Assembly: GCF_014637345.1 (NCBI RefSeq)
Contig: NZ_BMEX01000002.1
Location: 260,359 to 324,358, forward strand
Direction: 5' to 3'
Source: Kroppenstedtia guangzhouensis
GTDB taxonomy: Bacteria; Bacillota; Bacilli; Thermoactinomycetales; DSM-45169
Length of the DNA stretch: 64,000 nucleotides
Below are positions 29,901-38,760 of the stretch, one piece after another (positions within the stretch are counted from its first letter, which is position 1; each line of letters starts with the position of its first letter). A program made the translations under genes and the position numbers. The notes under the pieces were generated by a model. It searched no databases, had not been told where the DNA came from, and worked only from the letters and a program-made list of their open reading frames with translations.

Positions 29901-32900
29901 CAGTCAGGCCGCGATCGATCTGTTCCCGGAACACCGGTTCGCTCTCGTAGAGGCCCCTGCCCATGTTGACATACTGTGACCCCTGCCCGGAGAAGAGGAA
30001 TATGACCGGTCGGCGTTCCGACGCTTCCGACGTTTCCACCTCCGTGCCGCGCAGTTGGGTCACTGCATCTGATACGTCCGCTGCCACAACCATCCGACGA
30101 TGTGGAAAGTCCCGGCGTCCAACGTGCAACGTATAAGCCATATCGGAAAGCAATGCCTGAGGCTCCGCTTCCAGATGACGGGCCAGATTCTCTGCCGCTT
30201 TGTCCAGGGCTTGCGTCGATTTGGCGGAAAGGGTCAGCATTTTCCACTCACGGCTTTCAGCTCCAGTGACGGTATCCGGTGCGGATTCAAGTACCACGTG
30301 GGCATTGGTGCCTCCCATACCAAAGGAGCTGACACCGGCACGACGGATCCCCTCTTCCCACGAAGTCAATGTCGAATTGACACGGAACGGATTTTTGCCA
30401 AAATCGATCTTGGGATTTGGACGCTGATAATGCAAACTGGGTGGGATTTTTCGGTGATACAGGGCCAAAACGGTTTTGACAAATCCCGCCACACCCGCCG
30501 CCGCATCCAAATGGCCGATGTTCGTCTTTACCGAACCGATCATCACTTGACCAGGCTTCTGCTCGCCAAATGCCAGTTTTAACGCTTCAATCTCGATCGG
30601 ATCACCCAGCGGTGTACCTGTACCGTGGGTCTCCACATAGGAGACCTCCTCCGGCTTGATACCGGCCGCTTGATGGGCCGCCCGGATGACGGATGCCTGT
30701 CCTTCCACACCGGGTGCTGTGAATCCGGCTTTGTGCCCACCATCATTGTTGATTGCCGTACTTTTGATTACCGCATAAACCGTGTTGCCATCACGAAGGG
30801 CATCCTCCAACCGCTTCATCACAACCACACCGACACCGTTTCCACTGACTGTGCCTTGGGCGTCCCGGTCAAATGCCCGACAATGACCATCCGGAGAGTG
30901 AATCATTCCCTCTTCATACAAGTAACCGGATTTGATCGGATAGGTCACACTTACGCCGCCTGCCAGTGCCAGATCACAACGTCCCTGCACAAGGTCGGCC
31001 CAGGCATTCCCGATGGCGACCAAAGAGGTGGAGCAAGCCGTTTGCACCGTAACCGCGGGACCTGTCAGGTTCAGTTTGTGAGAAAGGCGGGTCGCAAAGA
31101 AATCTTTTTCATTGAGGAGCATCGCCTGGAACTCGTCTAGCGCGTTGAGGTCCTTACCTGCCAACGAGCGCAACCAATGAAAATTCGGGGAACCGCCGAC
31201 ATAAACACCCACCGCCTTACCATTCTCCGCAGCCTCTCCCGCGTGTTCCAATGCTTCCCAGCTGCACTCATGAAGGATGCGCAGTTGCGGATCCATCATT
31301 TCCGCTTCTTTGACACCATATTCGAAAAACCGATTGTCAAAAGCGTCCGTGTCTTCCAAGTAACCTTTCGCTTTGACGTAATTCGGTTTTTGGAGCTGTT
31401 CCTCCGGAATGCCCGCTTCCCGCAGTTCTTCATCCGTGAATACGCGAATCGACTCGACACCCTTCTGTAAATTGTTCCAGAATTGCCCCACGTCCGCCGC
31501 CCCCGGCATACGCACCGCCATCCCCACAACCGCTACATCGCTCCCGATTGCGGAGGTTGCCTTCTGTATGGGCTCCTGAACAGCGATCTCCCCGCTCTTT
31601 ACCTCGTCCCGGTAGTATCGAGCTTGATCGTGGACGGTCGTATGGCGGAACAAAGTCGGTATGTTGATTTCTTTCGAAAATGTGCTGTTTAGACGCGACA
31701 AGAGACGAATCATTTTCAGGGAATTTCCGCCGATATCGAAGAAATGATCGTGCAAACCGACCTTCTCCAGCCCGAGCACTTCTTTCCAAACCTCAGCCAC
31801 CGCCGCTTCCACCTCATCTTGTAACCCGACATGTCCGTTATTGCCGACATGTTGGACCGGATCAGGTTTCGGAAGGGAGCGGCGGTCCACCTTGCCGTTG
31901 GATGTCAGAGGCATCTGCGTCATGGGAACAAAATAAGCCGGGATCATATAGGATGGAATTTTGTCACCCAAATAGTGACGCAATTCTTTTGGGGAAACTT
32001 TCTGCTTGATCAACACATAGGCGCACAGCTCCTCCATGCCTTCCTGATCGGCAATCGCCAAGACGACCGCTTCCTTTACGGCCTCATGTTGCTGCAGGTG
32101 ATGCTCGATCTCACCTGTTTCAATGCGATAACCGCGGATCTTTACCTGATGATCGATGCGGCCGATGTATTCCATTTCACCATTTTCGAGCAAACGGACC
32201 CAGTCCCCTGACTTGTACAGCCGTTCTCCCGGACGGTACGGATTCTCGATAAAACGCTCGGCGTTCAGTTCCGGTCGATTCAGATACCCGCGGGCCACAC
32301 CTCCGCCGCCAACGTACAATTCCCCCTGCATGCCCTTCGGTGTCAGACACTTGTGTGCATCAAGCACATAACAGGAGTACGTCGGCAAAGATACTCCAAT
32401 CGCACTGAGATTGCTTTGGATTTCCTCGTCCCCGATCTCCTTGTACGTAACGTGAACGGTGGTTTCCGTAATTCCGTACATGTTGACCATGACCGTTTTC
32501 GGTGAACGCTTCCGCCAGCTCTTGAGCAAGCCCGGCTTGAGTTTTTCGCCCCCGAAGGTGATCAGACGAAGGGTAAATGACAGATCGGAACGTTCTTCTG
32601 CCGCTTGTTGAAACATATAGAAGGCAGAAGGTGTCTGGTTCAACACGGTTACCCGTTCCCGGGTGACCAGTTCGACAAGGGCATAAGAATCGCGAGTGGT
32701 CTCCTTCGGCACGATGACCAGGCGACCACCGTGCAACAGGGCCCCGTACATTTCCCAGACCGACATATCGAAACTGAACGAGTGAAACAGCAACCAGACA
32801 TCTTGATCGGAGAAATGAAACCGGTTCGGCTCATGCATGACCAGTTGCACCACATTGCGATGCTCGATCATCACACCTTTGGGACGACCCGTTGTCCCCG

Positions 32901-34677
32901 ATGTGTAGATCACATAGGCCAAGTTGTCGGGACGTACTTCCGGCAACTCGACAGCCTCTGCCTCTGCCATCCGGGGGAAGTCCCCGACAAGGAGCACCTC
33001 GCCGGCCAGTTCCGCCTTGTCCTGAAAGGGTTCTGAAGTGATCAGCCATTTCGCCCCACTGTCCTCCAGGGTGAACGAGATGCGTTCCTGCGGGTAGTCG
33101 GGGTCAATCGGCACGTAAGCACCGCCTGCCTTGAGCACTCCAAGCAAAACAGCAATCATGTCAAAAGAAGGTTCCAACATCACCGCAACCAGCGAGTCCG
33201 GATCAACTCCTTTTCGCCGGAGCACATACGCCACCTGATCGGCGTATCGGTTCAATTGGCCATAGGTCATCTGCCTGTCGCCCAAGGTGAGCGCAATCCG
33301 CTCAGGGTGCTTTTGTGCTTGCAATTCAAACAATTGGTGAAGGCTGGAATGCGGATAGGTGACATCCGACTGTAAACCGCCTTGCCGTAATTGTGATTGC
33401 TCCTCATCTGTCAGCATCTGCAACGTTTCAACCGGTTGTGTGACGTCCGCCGTCATCTCATCCAGAATCTGCAAGAAATGAGCGGTCATGCGGACAATCA
33501 TTTGCTCCTGAAAAAGATTTTCAGGCCACATCATGACCAGTTTGATGGCATCAAAACATTCGATGGAGAGCGTCAGGTCGTAGTGGGTCAGCTCCCGCAT
33601 TTCATAGTCGGTTATCCGAAACGTTTCATCGCGGCCAGTGAGTTGATCCACATCAAGAGGATAATTCTCCACGACCACGATCGTGTCAAAGGAAGCATTC
33701 AAATCCACCAACGGAGTACTTTCGTGTCCGGACCGCTCCTGCAAATCTCTCTGCACCTGACGGAGCAAGTCCAACACCGTCTGTCCCTGCCGATGCGTCA
33801 CACGCAGAGGCGGGGTGTTGATAAAAAGGCCGACCATCTCCTCCGCCCCAGGAAGGACGCCTTCACGTCCCGAAACGGTTGTGCCGAACAGCACGTCCCT
33901 CGAGTTCTTATACCGTTGCAACAGCAGCCCCCAGGCTGTATAGAACAACGCTGCCAATGTGACGCCTTGCTCTCGGACAAACTTGCGCAATTTTGCACTG
34001 CGATCCTCACCGATTTCCTTGGTATAGGTACATGCCGCCGTCCTGTCAACGGAATCTTTGCTTTTCGCCGACAGCGGCAATGATTCATCCAGGCCGGCCA
34101 AGTACTCTTGCCAAAAGACCTGTTGGCCGGACTTGTCCTGTTTTTGCTGCCAGAGAATATATTCTTTGAAGCCCGGCTTTTTGAGGCGAATCGGGGTCTT
34201 GCCCTGCACCAGTTCCCGATAGGCTTTGACAAACTCGAGCAGAACAATACCGTTGCTCCAACCGTCGAACAAAATATGGTGATGGCGCAGAATCATTTCG
34301 TATTCCATCTCACCCAGACGGCACAGCTCCACGGAGAAAGGAACCCTGCGCAAATCGTACGCCTCTTCATCCTCTGTGGCTTGCCCTTCACTGAAGAGCA
34401 GGCGCAAGGGATATTCCTTCAGGACAATTTGCACAGGTTGTTTGACACCTTCCCAGCGGAACACGGTACGAAGCATTTCATTGGTCTGAACGACATGTTG
34501 CCAAGCAGCTTTGAACAGAGGAAGGGAGATCTCTCCTGACAATCGAAGACGAAATTCTTCCCGATACAGTCTGCTGTGGGGTTCTTTTAAATAATGAAAA
34601 AGAATCCCTTCTTGTGTCGGAGTGAGCGCCAAAATATCTTCGATATCTTGTTTCCGGATCTTTGCCACGTCCTCCAT
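26971..34677 (-). CDS. Hybrid NRPS-PKS: C-A(Thr-like)-PCP-KS-AT-KR-ACP
   Basis: About 2568 residues. Domains in order: C (HHHILFDGWS near 134), A (TSGTTGRPKG near 590), PCP (GGNSLKM near 982), KS (TACSTSL near 1209, ETHGTGT, TNIGHLD), AT (GHSIGE near 1652 with SHAFHS, the malonyl-CoA signature), KR (GGLGGIG near 2178) and ACP (GMSSLD near 2494). The A-domain code D-M-W-N-T-G-M-V-H-K differs at two places from the threonine code DFWNIGMVHK, so threonine or a close analogue is likely. The module would add one amino acid and extend it with a reduced malonyl unit. With an N-terminal C domain it is the best acceptor for the D-Asn starter protein. The ATG at 34677 shares a base with the stop of the serine A-domain gene (TGATG) and has GGAGG upstream, so the ATG at 34719 is not needed. 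Confidence 0.9.
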   Translation of the reverse strand: MEDVAKIRKQDIEDILALTPTQEGILFHYLKEPHSRLYREEFRLRLSGEISLPLFKAAWQHVVQTNEMLRTVFRWEGVKQPVQIVLKEYPLRLLFSEGQATEDEEAYDLRRVPFSVELCRLGEMEYEMILRHHHILFDGWSNGIVLLEFVKAYRELVQGKTPIRLKKPGFKEYILWQQKQDKSGQQVFWQEYLAGLDESLPLSAKSKDSVDRTAACTYTKEIGEDRSAKLRKFVREQGVTLAALFYTAWGLLLQRYKNSRDVLFGTTVSGREGVLPGAEEMVGLFINTPPLRVTHRQGQTVLDLLRQVQRDLQERSGHESTPLVDLNASFDTIVVVENYPLDVDQLTGRDETFRITDYEMRELTHYDLTLSIECFDAIKLVMMWPENLFQEQMIVRMTAHFLQILDEMTADVTQPVETLQMLTDEEQSQLRQGGLQSDVTYPHSSLHQLFELQAQKHPERIALTLGDRQMTYGQLNRYADQVAYVLRRKGVDPDSLVAVMLEPSFDMIAVLLGVLKAGGAYVPIDPDYPQERISFTLEDSGAKWLITSEPFQDKAELAGEVLLVGDFPRMAEAEAVELPEVRPDNLAYVIYTSGTTGRPKGVMIEHRNVVQLVMHEPNRFHFSDQDVWLLFHSFSFDMSVWEMYGALLHGGRLVIVPKETTRDSYALVELVTRERVTVLNQTPSAFYMFQQAAEERSDLSFTLRLITFGGEKLKPGLLKSWRKRSPKTVMVNMYGITETTVHVTYKEIGDEEIQSNLSAIGVSLPTYSCYVLDAHKCLTPKGMQGELYVGGGGVARGYLNRPELNAERFIENPYRPGERLYKSGDWVRLLENGEMEYIGRIDHQVKIRGYRIETGEIEHHLQQHEAVKEAVVLAIADQEGMEELCAYVLIKQKVSPKELRHYLGDKIPSYMIPAYFVPMTQMPLTSNGKVDRRSLPKPDPVQHVGNNGHVGLQDEVEAAVAEVWKEVLGLEKVGLHDHFFDIGGNSLKMIRLLSRLNSTFSKEINIPTLFRHTTVHDQARYYRDEVKSGEIAVQEPIQKATSAIGSDVAVVGMAVRMPGAADVGQFWNNLQKGVESIRVFTDEELREAGIPEEQLQKPNYVKAKGYLEDTDAFDNRFFEYGVKEAEMMDPQLRILHECSWEALEHAGEAAENGKAVGVYVGGSPNFHWLRSLAGKDLNALDEFQAMLLNEKDFFATRLSHKLNLTGPAVTVQTACSTSLVAIGNAWADLVQGRCDLALAGGVSVTYPIKSGYLYEEGMIHSPDGHCRAFDRDAQGTVSGNGVGVVVMKRLEDALRDGNTVYAVIKSTAINNDGGHKAGFTAPGVEGQASVIRAAHQAAGIKPEEVSYVETHGTGTPLGDPIEIEALKLAFGEQKPGQVMIGSVKTNIGHLDAAAGVAGFVKTVLALYHRKIPPSLHYQRPNPKIDFGKNPFRVNSTLTSWEEGIRRAGVSSFGMGGTNAHVVLESAPDTVTGAESREWKMLTLSAKSTQALDKAAENLARHLEAEPQALLSDMAYTLHVGRRDFPHRRMVVAADVSDAVTQLRGTEVETSEASERRPVIFLFSGQGSQYVNMGRGLYESEPVFREQIDRGLTALTKQLGFNVGEVLYPPRGSEKAATQRLMQTGLAQPLLFLIEYALAKLLIRWGVRPQLMMGHSIGEYVAACLAEVLSFEDALRLVALRGELMQKLPVGSMLGVNLSEAEVRPLLTDELDLAAVNSPQHVVVSGPTLSVDQLERKLSAGGVKTTRLHTSHAFHSRMMDPILRQFEQEVAKMPLSAPKIPYLSNVTGRRITVEQATSPEYWARHLRNTVQFSQGLSELFRTEQAVFLEIGPGRMLSTLVQAHPERKNGQTALHLLRHPLDPTADSAHLLRQLGRLWMLGGTVDWKAFYAGEQRRLVPLPTYPFEKRRFPSEPQATSLFSGTTTGGKRSDVDEWFYLPSWERNPLPGGRDGRRWREDEVWLIFLDRHGRTEPLVARLQKEGQRVITVKKDEWFSRTEEVSYTIHPREKADYEALFTDLERRGLLPHKIVHAWSLNGANDSLSRELVEQVMDEGYYSLLYTAQSIGRREGQLQLYVLTERMLEVTGTEENLSPEQATVLGFTKICGLEFPNFSCRTIDLDLPSQQDFTEAVLDECLTDASDPVVAYRGRHRWIQTVVQSRFEKESVGSGRLREGGVYLITGGLGGIGFAIAKDLARSVPGVKLALVGRSEFPPRSEWDRWLDAPEMDPRISDLIRSLRKMEAQGAESLVLQGDVAEKEDMCRVLEEVKTRFGHIDGVVHAAGVADYLGVMMNRDKEGNDAILAPKIAGTLLLDSLLKEEPLEFFVLCSSIGNIAYHMKFGQSGYNAANEFLDAFAFYKSARDGVFTVAINWPDWQEVGMSLQSAKVWAKQFNTDVESMLHDGVTAKEGVEVFRRILCRNHHQVVVSPVDLHWKLKHGVKHYTQMLEQRSRSKPKQQRSGMLSAYTAPTNEIEQKLCELLQDMFGLEQIGIHDNFFDLGMSSLDLLRVNAKLKDLFKRDLPVVTLYEHSTIHALAKYLGYREPIEEPRAHEELNKAKSVMKNTLSRLGKRQ

Positions 34678-36221
34678 CAAAAGGCCCCTCCTCCCAGCGT
34701 CTTTTGTTCGTCCTCCCATGAGGACAATGCTTTCCGATCCACCTTGCCATTGTCGGTAAGCGGCAGCGCATCCATCCGAACGTAAGTTCCAGGAACCATA
34801 TAGTCGGGAAGGTGCGAGCGAAGGTGCCCTTTCAGACGCTTCAGTTCAAAGTCTTCCGAAGCCTCGTAGAAGGCAACCAATTTTACCACCGTATCTGATT
34901 TCTCGCGCACAATCACCGCACATTGATCAACTCCCTTACAAGCCATCGCACAACTTTCGATTTCACCGAGCTCAATGCGTATTCCACGGATTTTGACCTG
35001 ATGGTCAATCCGGCCGTGGTACTCAATGTTCCCGTCCGGCCGCACAAGGGCCAAGTCTCCTGTTTTATACATGCGGATTCCCGGCTCAACCTCGACAAAC
35101 CGCTCCGCAGTCAATGAGGGATTGTTCACGTACCCGCGTGCCAGGCCAATTCCGGTAATGCACAGTTCCCCTACTTGACCCTCCGGCAGTCGCCGTCCGT
35201 CTTCGTCAATCACAAACAGGTCGATATTCCGAATCGCCCGCCCGATGGGCACGTTCCCCTCCGGGACTTCCGCTGTCGGACAGTCGAAAGCAGATACGTC
35301 GATCGTCGCTTCAGTTGGGCCGTAAAGGTTGGTCAGATATGTGCCGTTCACGGAGTAAAGTAGATGATTAAATTTTTCCACATGCCGGGACATCAACGCT
35401 TCCCCACTGACAAATACCCGCCGCAAGGAAGCCATGCGATGCATCTCGTCAGCTCCTTCGAGATAATTCAAAAAAACATTCATCATCGAAGGAACAAAAT
35501 GCATCACCGTCACTTGATGGGTCTCGGTGGCTTCAATTATGGCCTGGGGGAATTTTTCCATACCGGGAGCCAGCATACAGACTTTCGCCCCGACCATGGA
35601 CCACCAGAACATCTCCCAGACCGAGACATCAAACGTATACGGCGTTTTTTGCAGAATGGTATCCTCCGGACCGATCGGATAAGCTTTTTGCATCCATTCC
35701 ATTCGGTTGACCAAAGCCCGGTGCTCGATCATGACCCCCTTCGGTTTGCCAGTGGAACCCGAGGTATAGATCACATAGACGAGATCGGAGGGTTGGTTCA
35801 AACATGACAGATTTCCCGCCGGTCCCTTGTAAAGCTGGGGATCATCGAGGGCCCACATCTCCTTTTGCAAGGTTTCCTGAAAACGGAGATATAAATGGCT
35901 TTGGGTCAGCACCAGCTCTGTGCCACTGTCCTCCAAGATATACTTCAAACGTTGAGGTGGGTGAGCAGGTGAAAGGGGGAGATAAGCACCGCCTGCTTTC
36001 AGAATCCCAAAGATTCCGATGATCATCTCCAGGGAACGTTCAAGCATCAAGCCGACAACCGTTTCCGGTCCGACACCGTGCTCCCGCAAGCGGCGGGCCA
36101 ATTGGTTGCTTTTTTCGTTTAATTCTCTGTAGGTTAATGATTCCCTTTGAAAGACAACGGCCACAGCATCGGGGTTTTTCTCAGCCCGCGCTTCAAATGA
36201 CAGATGCATGATCCGGTTCAT
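34677..36221 (-). CDS. Stand-alone serine-activating adenylation enzyme (ZmaJ-like)
   Basis: A free adenylation domain of 514 residues with A3 TSGSTGKPKG near 155, YGPTEAT and C-terminal NGKVDRKAL. The specificity code D-V-W-H-F-S-L-I-D-K differs from the usual serine code DVWHLSLIDK at one place. No carrier domain is attached. In zwittermicin A biosynthesis a free serine A domain loads serine on a discrete ACP, and dehydrogenases then oxidise the side chain to give aminomalonyl-ACP. Here the neighbours are exactly that set: an acyl-CoA dehydrogenase overlapping its start (ATGA), a small ACP and a 3-hydroxyacyl-CoA dehydrogenase. The serine call is strong; aminomalonyl formation is inferred from the gene set. 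Confidence 0.9.
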   Translation of the reverse strand: MNRIMHLSFEARAEKNPDAVAVVFQRESLTYRELNEKSNQLARRLREHGVGPETVVGLMLERSLEMIIGIFGILKAGGAYLPLSPAHPPQRLKYILEDSGTELVLTQSHLYLRFQETLQKEMWALDDPQLYKGPAGNLSCLNQPSDLVYVIYTSGSTGKPKGVMIEHRALVNRMEWMQKAYPIGPEDTILQKTPYTFDVSVWEMFWWSMVGAKVCMLAPGMEKFPQAIIEATETHQVTVMHFVPSMMNVFLNYLEGADEMHRMASLRRVFVSGEALMSRHVEKFNHLLYSVNGTYLTNLYGPTEATIDVSAFDCPTAEVPEGNVPIGRAIRNIDLFVIDEDGRRLPEGQVGELCITGIGLARGYVNNPSLTAERFVEVEPGIRMYKTGDLALVRPDGNIEYHGRIDHQVKIRGIRIELGEIESCAMACKGVDQCAVIVREKSDTVVKLVAFYEASEDFELKRLKGHLRSHLPDYMVPGTYVRMDALPLTDNGKVDRKALSSWEDEQKTLGGGAF

Positions 36222-37405
36222 ACTGGTTGCTGCACTCCCTTTTTTTTCTGTGCCGCCTGCCGGGTGCGTTTTGCTTTTTTGGCAAAATCCTTGCCGAGCA
36301 AGAGTTGGTGAATCTGGTTACTGCCTTCGACAATCTCCATCGTTTTGGAGTCACGGTAGTAGCGGGAGACAGAGTGGTTGTCGTTGCACCCCAGGGCCCC
36401 CATGATCTGCACAGCATTTGAGGAATGGCGCACTCCCGCACGGGATGCGAAGTACTTGGCGATCATGATCTTTTCCGTCGCATCAGCACGGTGCTCATCT
36501 TTCGCCTTGCAAGCTTGGAGACCGAGCAGTGTGGCTGCTTCCAGATCGACCCCCATATCGGTGATCATGTGAGAAATCATTCCGTGTTCGATTAGGTGAG
36601 CGCCAAAGGACTGCCGCTCCATCACGTGCACTCCGCATGTCTCCAAGCAGGCACGAAGCAAGCCGAGGGAGGCAAAAGCAATGGAGATGCGCCCGAATTC
36701 AAGGGCATAGGGCGCAAGGAGGGAGAGCCCAAACCCGGAACGTCCGATCATATTTGCAACCGGCACTTCAACATTGTCAAATTCCAACTTGGCAAGGTAC
36801 GATGCTTTGAATCCGAGCATGTCCCGGATATGTGTGATGGTCAGCCCCCGGCTGTCTTTTGGAACCAAACATGCAATCGGCTGCTCTCCATCCAGTCTTC
36901 CGAAAACCAGCAGTACGTCGGCTGCTGCGCCGAAGGTGATCCATTTCTTTACACCGTTCAGGAGGAACCTGTCTCCTCGGCGCCGATACTCCGTCTGAAT
37001 CATCTTGAGGTCGGAACCTGCACCGGGTTCAGTCAGCGCCAATGCCGCCACTTGCTCTCCTGAAGCCAATAAAGGCAACCAATGGGACTTCTGTTCCTCA
37101 GTGCCCCATTTGAGCACTGTCTCAGCCACCATCGTGTGGACATTGAACAAGCCCGACAAAGAGATACTGCCGCGTCCGACAGCTTCGGTAAAAATCCCGT
37201 AGGTCACATAATCCCAACCCTTCCCGTGAAATTCCCGTGGAAGGGTTCCACCGAGATATCCTTGTTCGGCACAGAGACGGATCATATCCCGAGGGATCTC
37301 CTGCCTGATGTCCCAATCGTTGGCATAAGGCTCCACATATTCATCCACAAAATCCAAAAACTGTTGATACGACTTTTGTTGAGAAAGGGTCAAATGCCGT
37401 TTCAC
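36218..37405 (-). CDS. Acyl-CoA dehydrogenase-like enzyme, probably for aminomalonyl-ACP
   Basis: A 395-residue flavoprotein of the acyl-CoA dehydrogenase fold. FAD-binding segments ALTEPGAGSD and KKWITFGAAAD are present, and the catalytic glutamate lies in MEIVEGSNQIHQ near residue 365. ACP-linked members oxidise the aldehyde or alcohol stage of carrier-bound glycerate or serine. This copy is sandwiched between the serine A-domain gene (4-bp overlap) and a small ACP, so it most likely works on the seryl-ACP branch. The basic C-terminal tail (KKAKRTRQAAQKKKG) is unusual for the family. The second copy at 41126-42274 is divergent in sequence and pairs with another ACP, so the two seem specialised rather than recent duplicates. 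Assignment of copy to branch is inferred from gene order. Confidence 0.85.
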   Translation of the reverse strand: MKRHLTLSQQKSYQQFLDFVDEYVEPYANDWDIRQEIPRDMIRLCAEQGYLGGTLPREFHGKGWDYVTYGIFTEAVGRGSISLSGLFNVHTMVAETVLKWGTEEQKSHWLPLLASGEQVAALALTEPGAGSDLKMIQTEYRRRGDRFLLNGVKKWITFGAAADVLLVFGRLDGEQPIACLVPKDSRGLTITHIRDMLGFKASYLAKLEFDNVEVPVANMIGRSGFGLSLLAPYALEFGRISIAFASLGLLRACLETCGVHVMERQSFGAHLIEHGMISHMITDMGVDLEAATLLGLQACKAKDEHRADATEKIMIAKYFASRAGVRHSSNAVQIMGALGCNDNHSVSRYYRDSKTMEIVEGSNQIHQLLLGKDFAKKAKRTRQAAQKKKGVQQPV

Positions 37406-37407
37406 GT

Positions 37408-37653
37408 TTATCCCGCCAATTTCTTGTTACGTATGAATTTTCCGATCGCATTCACCGACTTGTAATTCTCCATATCCAAATCCTCCATTGTGACTTTAAT
37501 CGCAAACTCTTTCTCTAGAAAGGTCATCAGTTGGATCGCAAACAACGAATTGACCAGCCCTTCTTCAAAAATTTCCGTGTCATAGTTAAACTTCTCATCC
37601 ACATGCTCACCGATGAAGGCGTACACTGTTTGTTCCAAATTTTTCTCAGTCAT
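37408..37653 (-). CDS. Discrete acyl carrier protein, probably aminomalonyl branch
   Basis: An 81-residue carrier protein. The phosphopantetheine serine lies in EEGLVNSLFAIQL, where the usual DSL is NSL, as in FkbJ-type extender-unit ACPs. The start is the ATG at 37653 after GGGAGTGAGAAAGAG; the longer open frame reaching 37746 has no carrier-like sequence in its extra part. It ends two bases before the dehydrogenase gene. It would hold seryl, then aminomalonyl groups for delivery to the PKS. The 229 bases upstream contain no gene I can recognise. Confidence 0.85.
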   Translation of the reverse strand: MTEKNLEQTVYAFIGEHVDEKFNYDTEIFEEGLVNSLFAIQLMTFLEKEFAIKVTMEDLDMENYKSVNAIGKFIRNKKLAG

Positions 37654-37882
37654 CTCTTTCTCACTCCCTGAAATGAGGATGGAAAAATCAGCTGCAGCAT
37701 TTTTCCCGATCTCTCTCCGTCTTGATGCCCGGGCATGGTGAAACAACTATCGGGGCGGCATATGGGCTGTCCGCCTGCCCGCCGAATCCTTCCCTGCCAT
37801 TCGGGTGGGAATAGATCTGCGGATGTAAACCATCGGACGAGGACAGCAAAGGCGATTTCCAATCACAACGTTTCCTAAACCT

Positions 37883-38737
37883 TTATTTGGAATAAGTGTA
37901 GAATCCCTTGCCACTCTTTTGACCGCACTCTCCTGCGTCGACCATCTTCTTCAACAGCGGACAACAACGGAACTTCGGATCTTGATATTCTTCGTAAAGC
38001 ACTTTAAGCGAGTCCAAAACGGTATCGAGACCGATCAAATCAGCTGTTTCCAAGGGGCCCATTTTGTGACTGAAACATTTTTTAAAGATATCATCCACCT
38101 GCTTCGGAGTGGCCACTCCATCCATCACAACCCAAGCGGCTTCGTTCATAAACAGGTGCGAGATGCGGTTGGAGACAAAGCCGGTTTGGTCGTTTACAAT
38201 GATGGCCTCTTTGTCCAGTTGGGCGAGAAACGCCTCTGCCTTCGCCACCGTATCCTCAGAAGTGATGTGACCGCGTATCACTTCAACCGACGGCTTCATA
38301 TACACAGGATTCATAAAATGCATGCCGATTACTTTGTCGGGACGTTTCGTCGCACTTCCTACCTTGGTGATCGAGATACAGGATGTGTTCACACCAAACA
38401 CGGTCTCCTCTTTGCAAACCTCATCTAAACGAAGATAGATCGGCTCCTTGATCAGCCAGTTCTCCGGCACATTCTCCACGATATAGTCACAATCGGCCAA
38501 ATCCTCGAGGTGGGTGGTTTTGTGGAGAAGGGCCTGCACTTTTTCCATCGACATCTTTGGATATTTTTTGTTGAGCAACGGAGCAAAGCGCACTGTTTGC
38601 AAAATCTCCGCTTCCGCCTTCTGCAATTGTTCCTCCGTTACGTCCACCAACACCGTTTCCAAACCGTGCAACACCAGATCGACCGCCATGCCGGTTCCCA
38701 TCGTGCCTGCTCCGACAATCCCGATTTTTTGAAACAT
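37883..38737 (-). CDS. 3-hydroxyacyl-CoA dehydrogenase-like oxidoreductase (FkbK/ZmaG-like)
   Basis: A 284-residue NAD-dependent enzyme of the 3-hydroxybutyryl-CoA dehydrogenase family. The Rossmann motif GIVGAGTMGTGMA is at the N-terminus. The catalytic region NTSCIS and the GMHFMNPVYMKP histidine segment are near 120-155, and NDQTGFVSNRI follows. In hydroxymalonyl- and aminomalonyl-ACP pathways this enzyme oxidises the primary alcohol of glyceryl- or seryl-ACP to the aldehyde, and the acyl-CoA dehydrogenase partner completes the oxidation. Only one copy is present against two ACPs and two acyl-CoA dehydrogenases, so it probably serves both branches. It lies 23 bases after the discrete acyltransferase gene and within the main operon. 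Confidence 0.88.
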   Translation of the reverse strand: MFQKIGIVGAGTMGTGMAVDLVLHGLETVLVDVTEEQLQKAEAEILQTVRFAPLLNKKYPKMSMEKVQALLHKTTHLEDLADCDYIVENVPENWLIKEPIYLRLDEVCKEETVFGVNTSCISITKVGSATKRPDKVIGMHFMNPVYMKPSVEVIRGHITSEDTVAKAEAFLAQLDKEAIIVNDQTGFVSNRISHLFMNEAAWVVMDGVATPKQVDDIFKKCFSHKMGPLETADLIGLDTVLDSLKVLYEEYQDPKFRCCPLLKKMVDAGECGQKSGKGFYTYSK

Positions 38738-38760
38738 TCCTGACCGCTCCTCCCTAAAGA

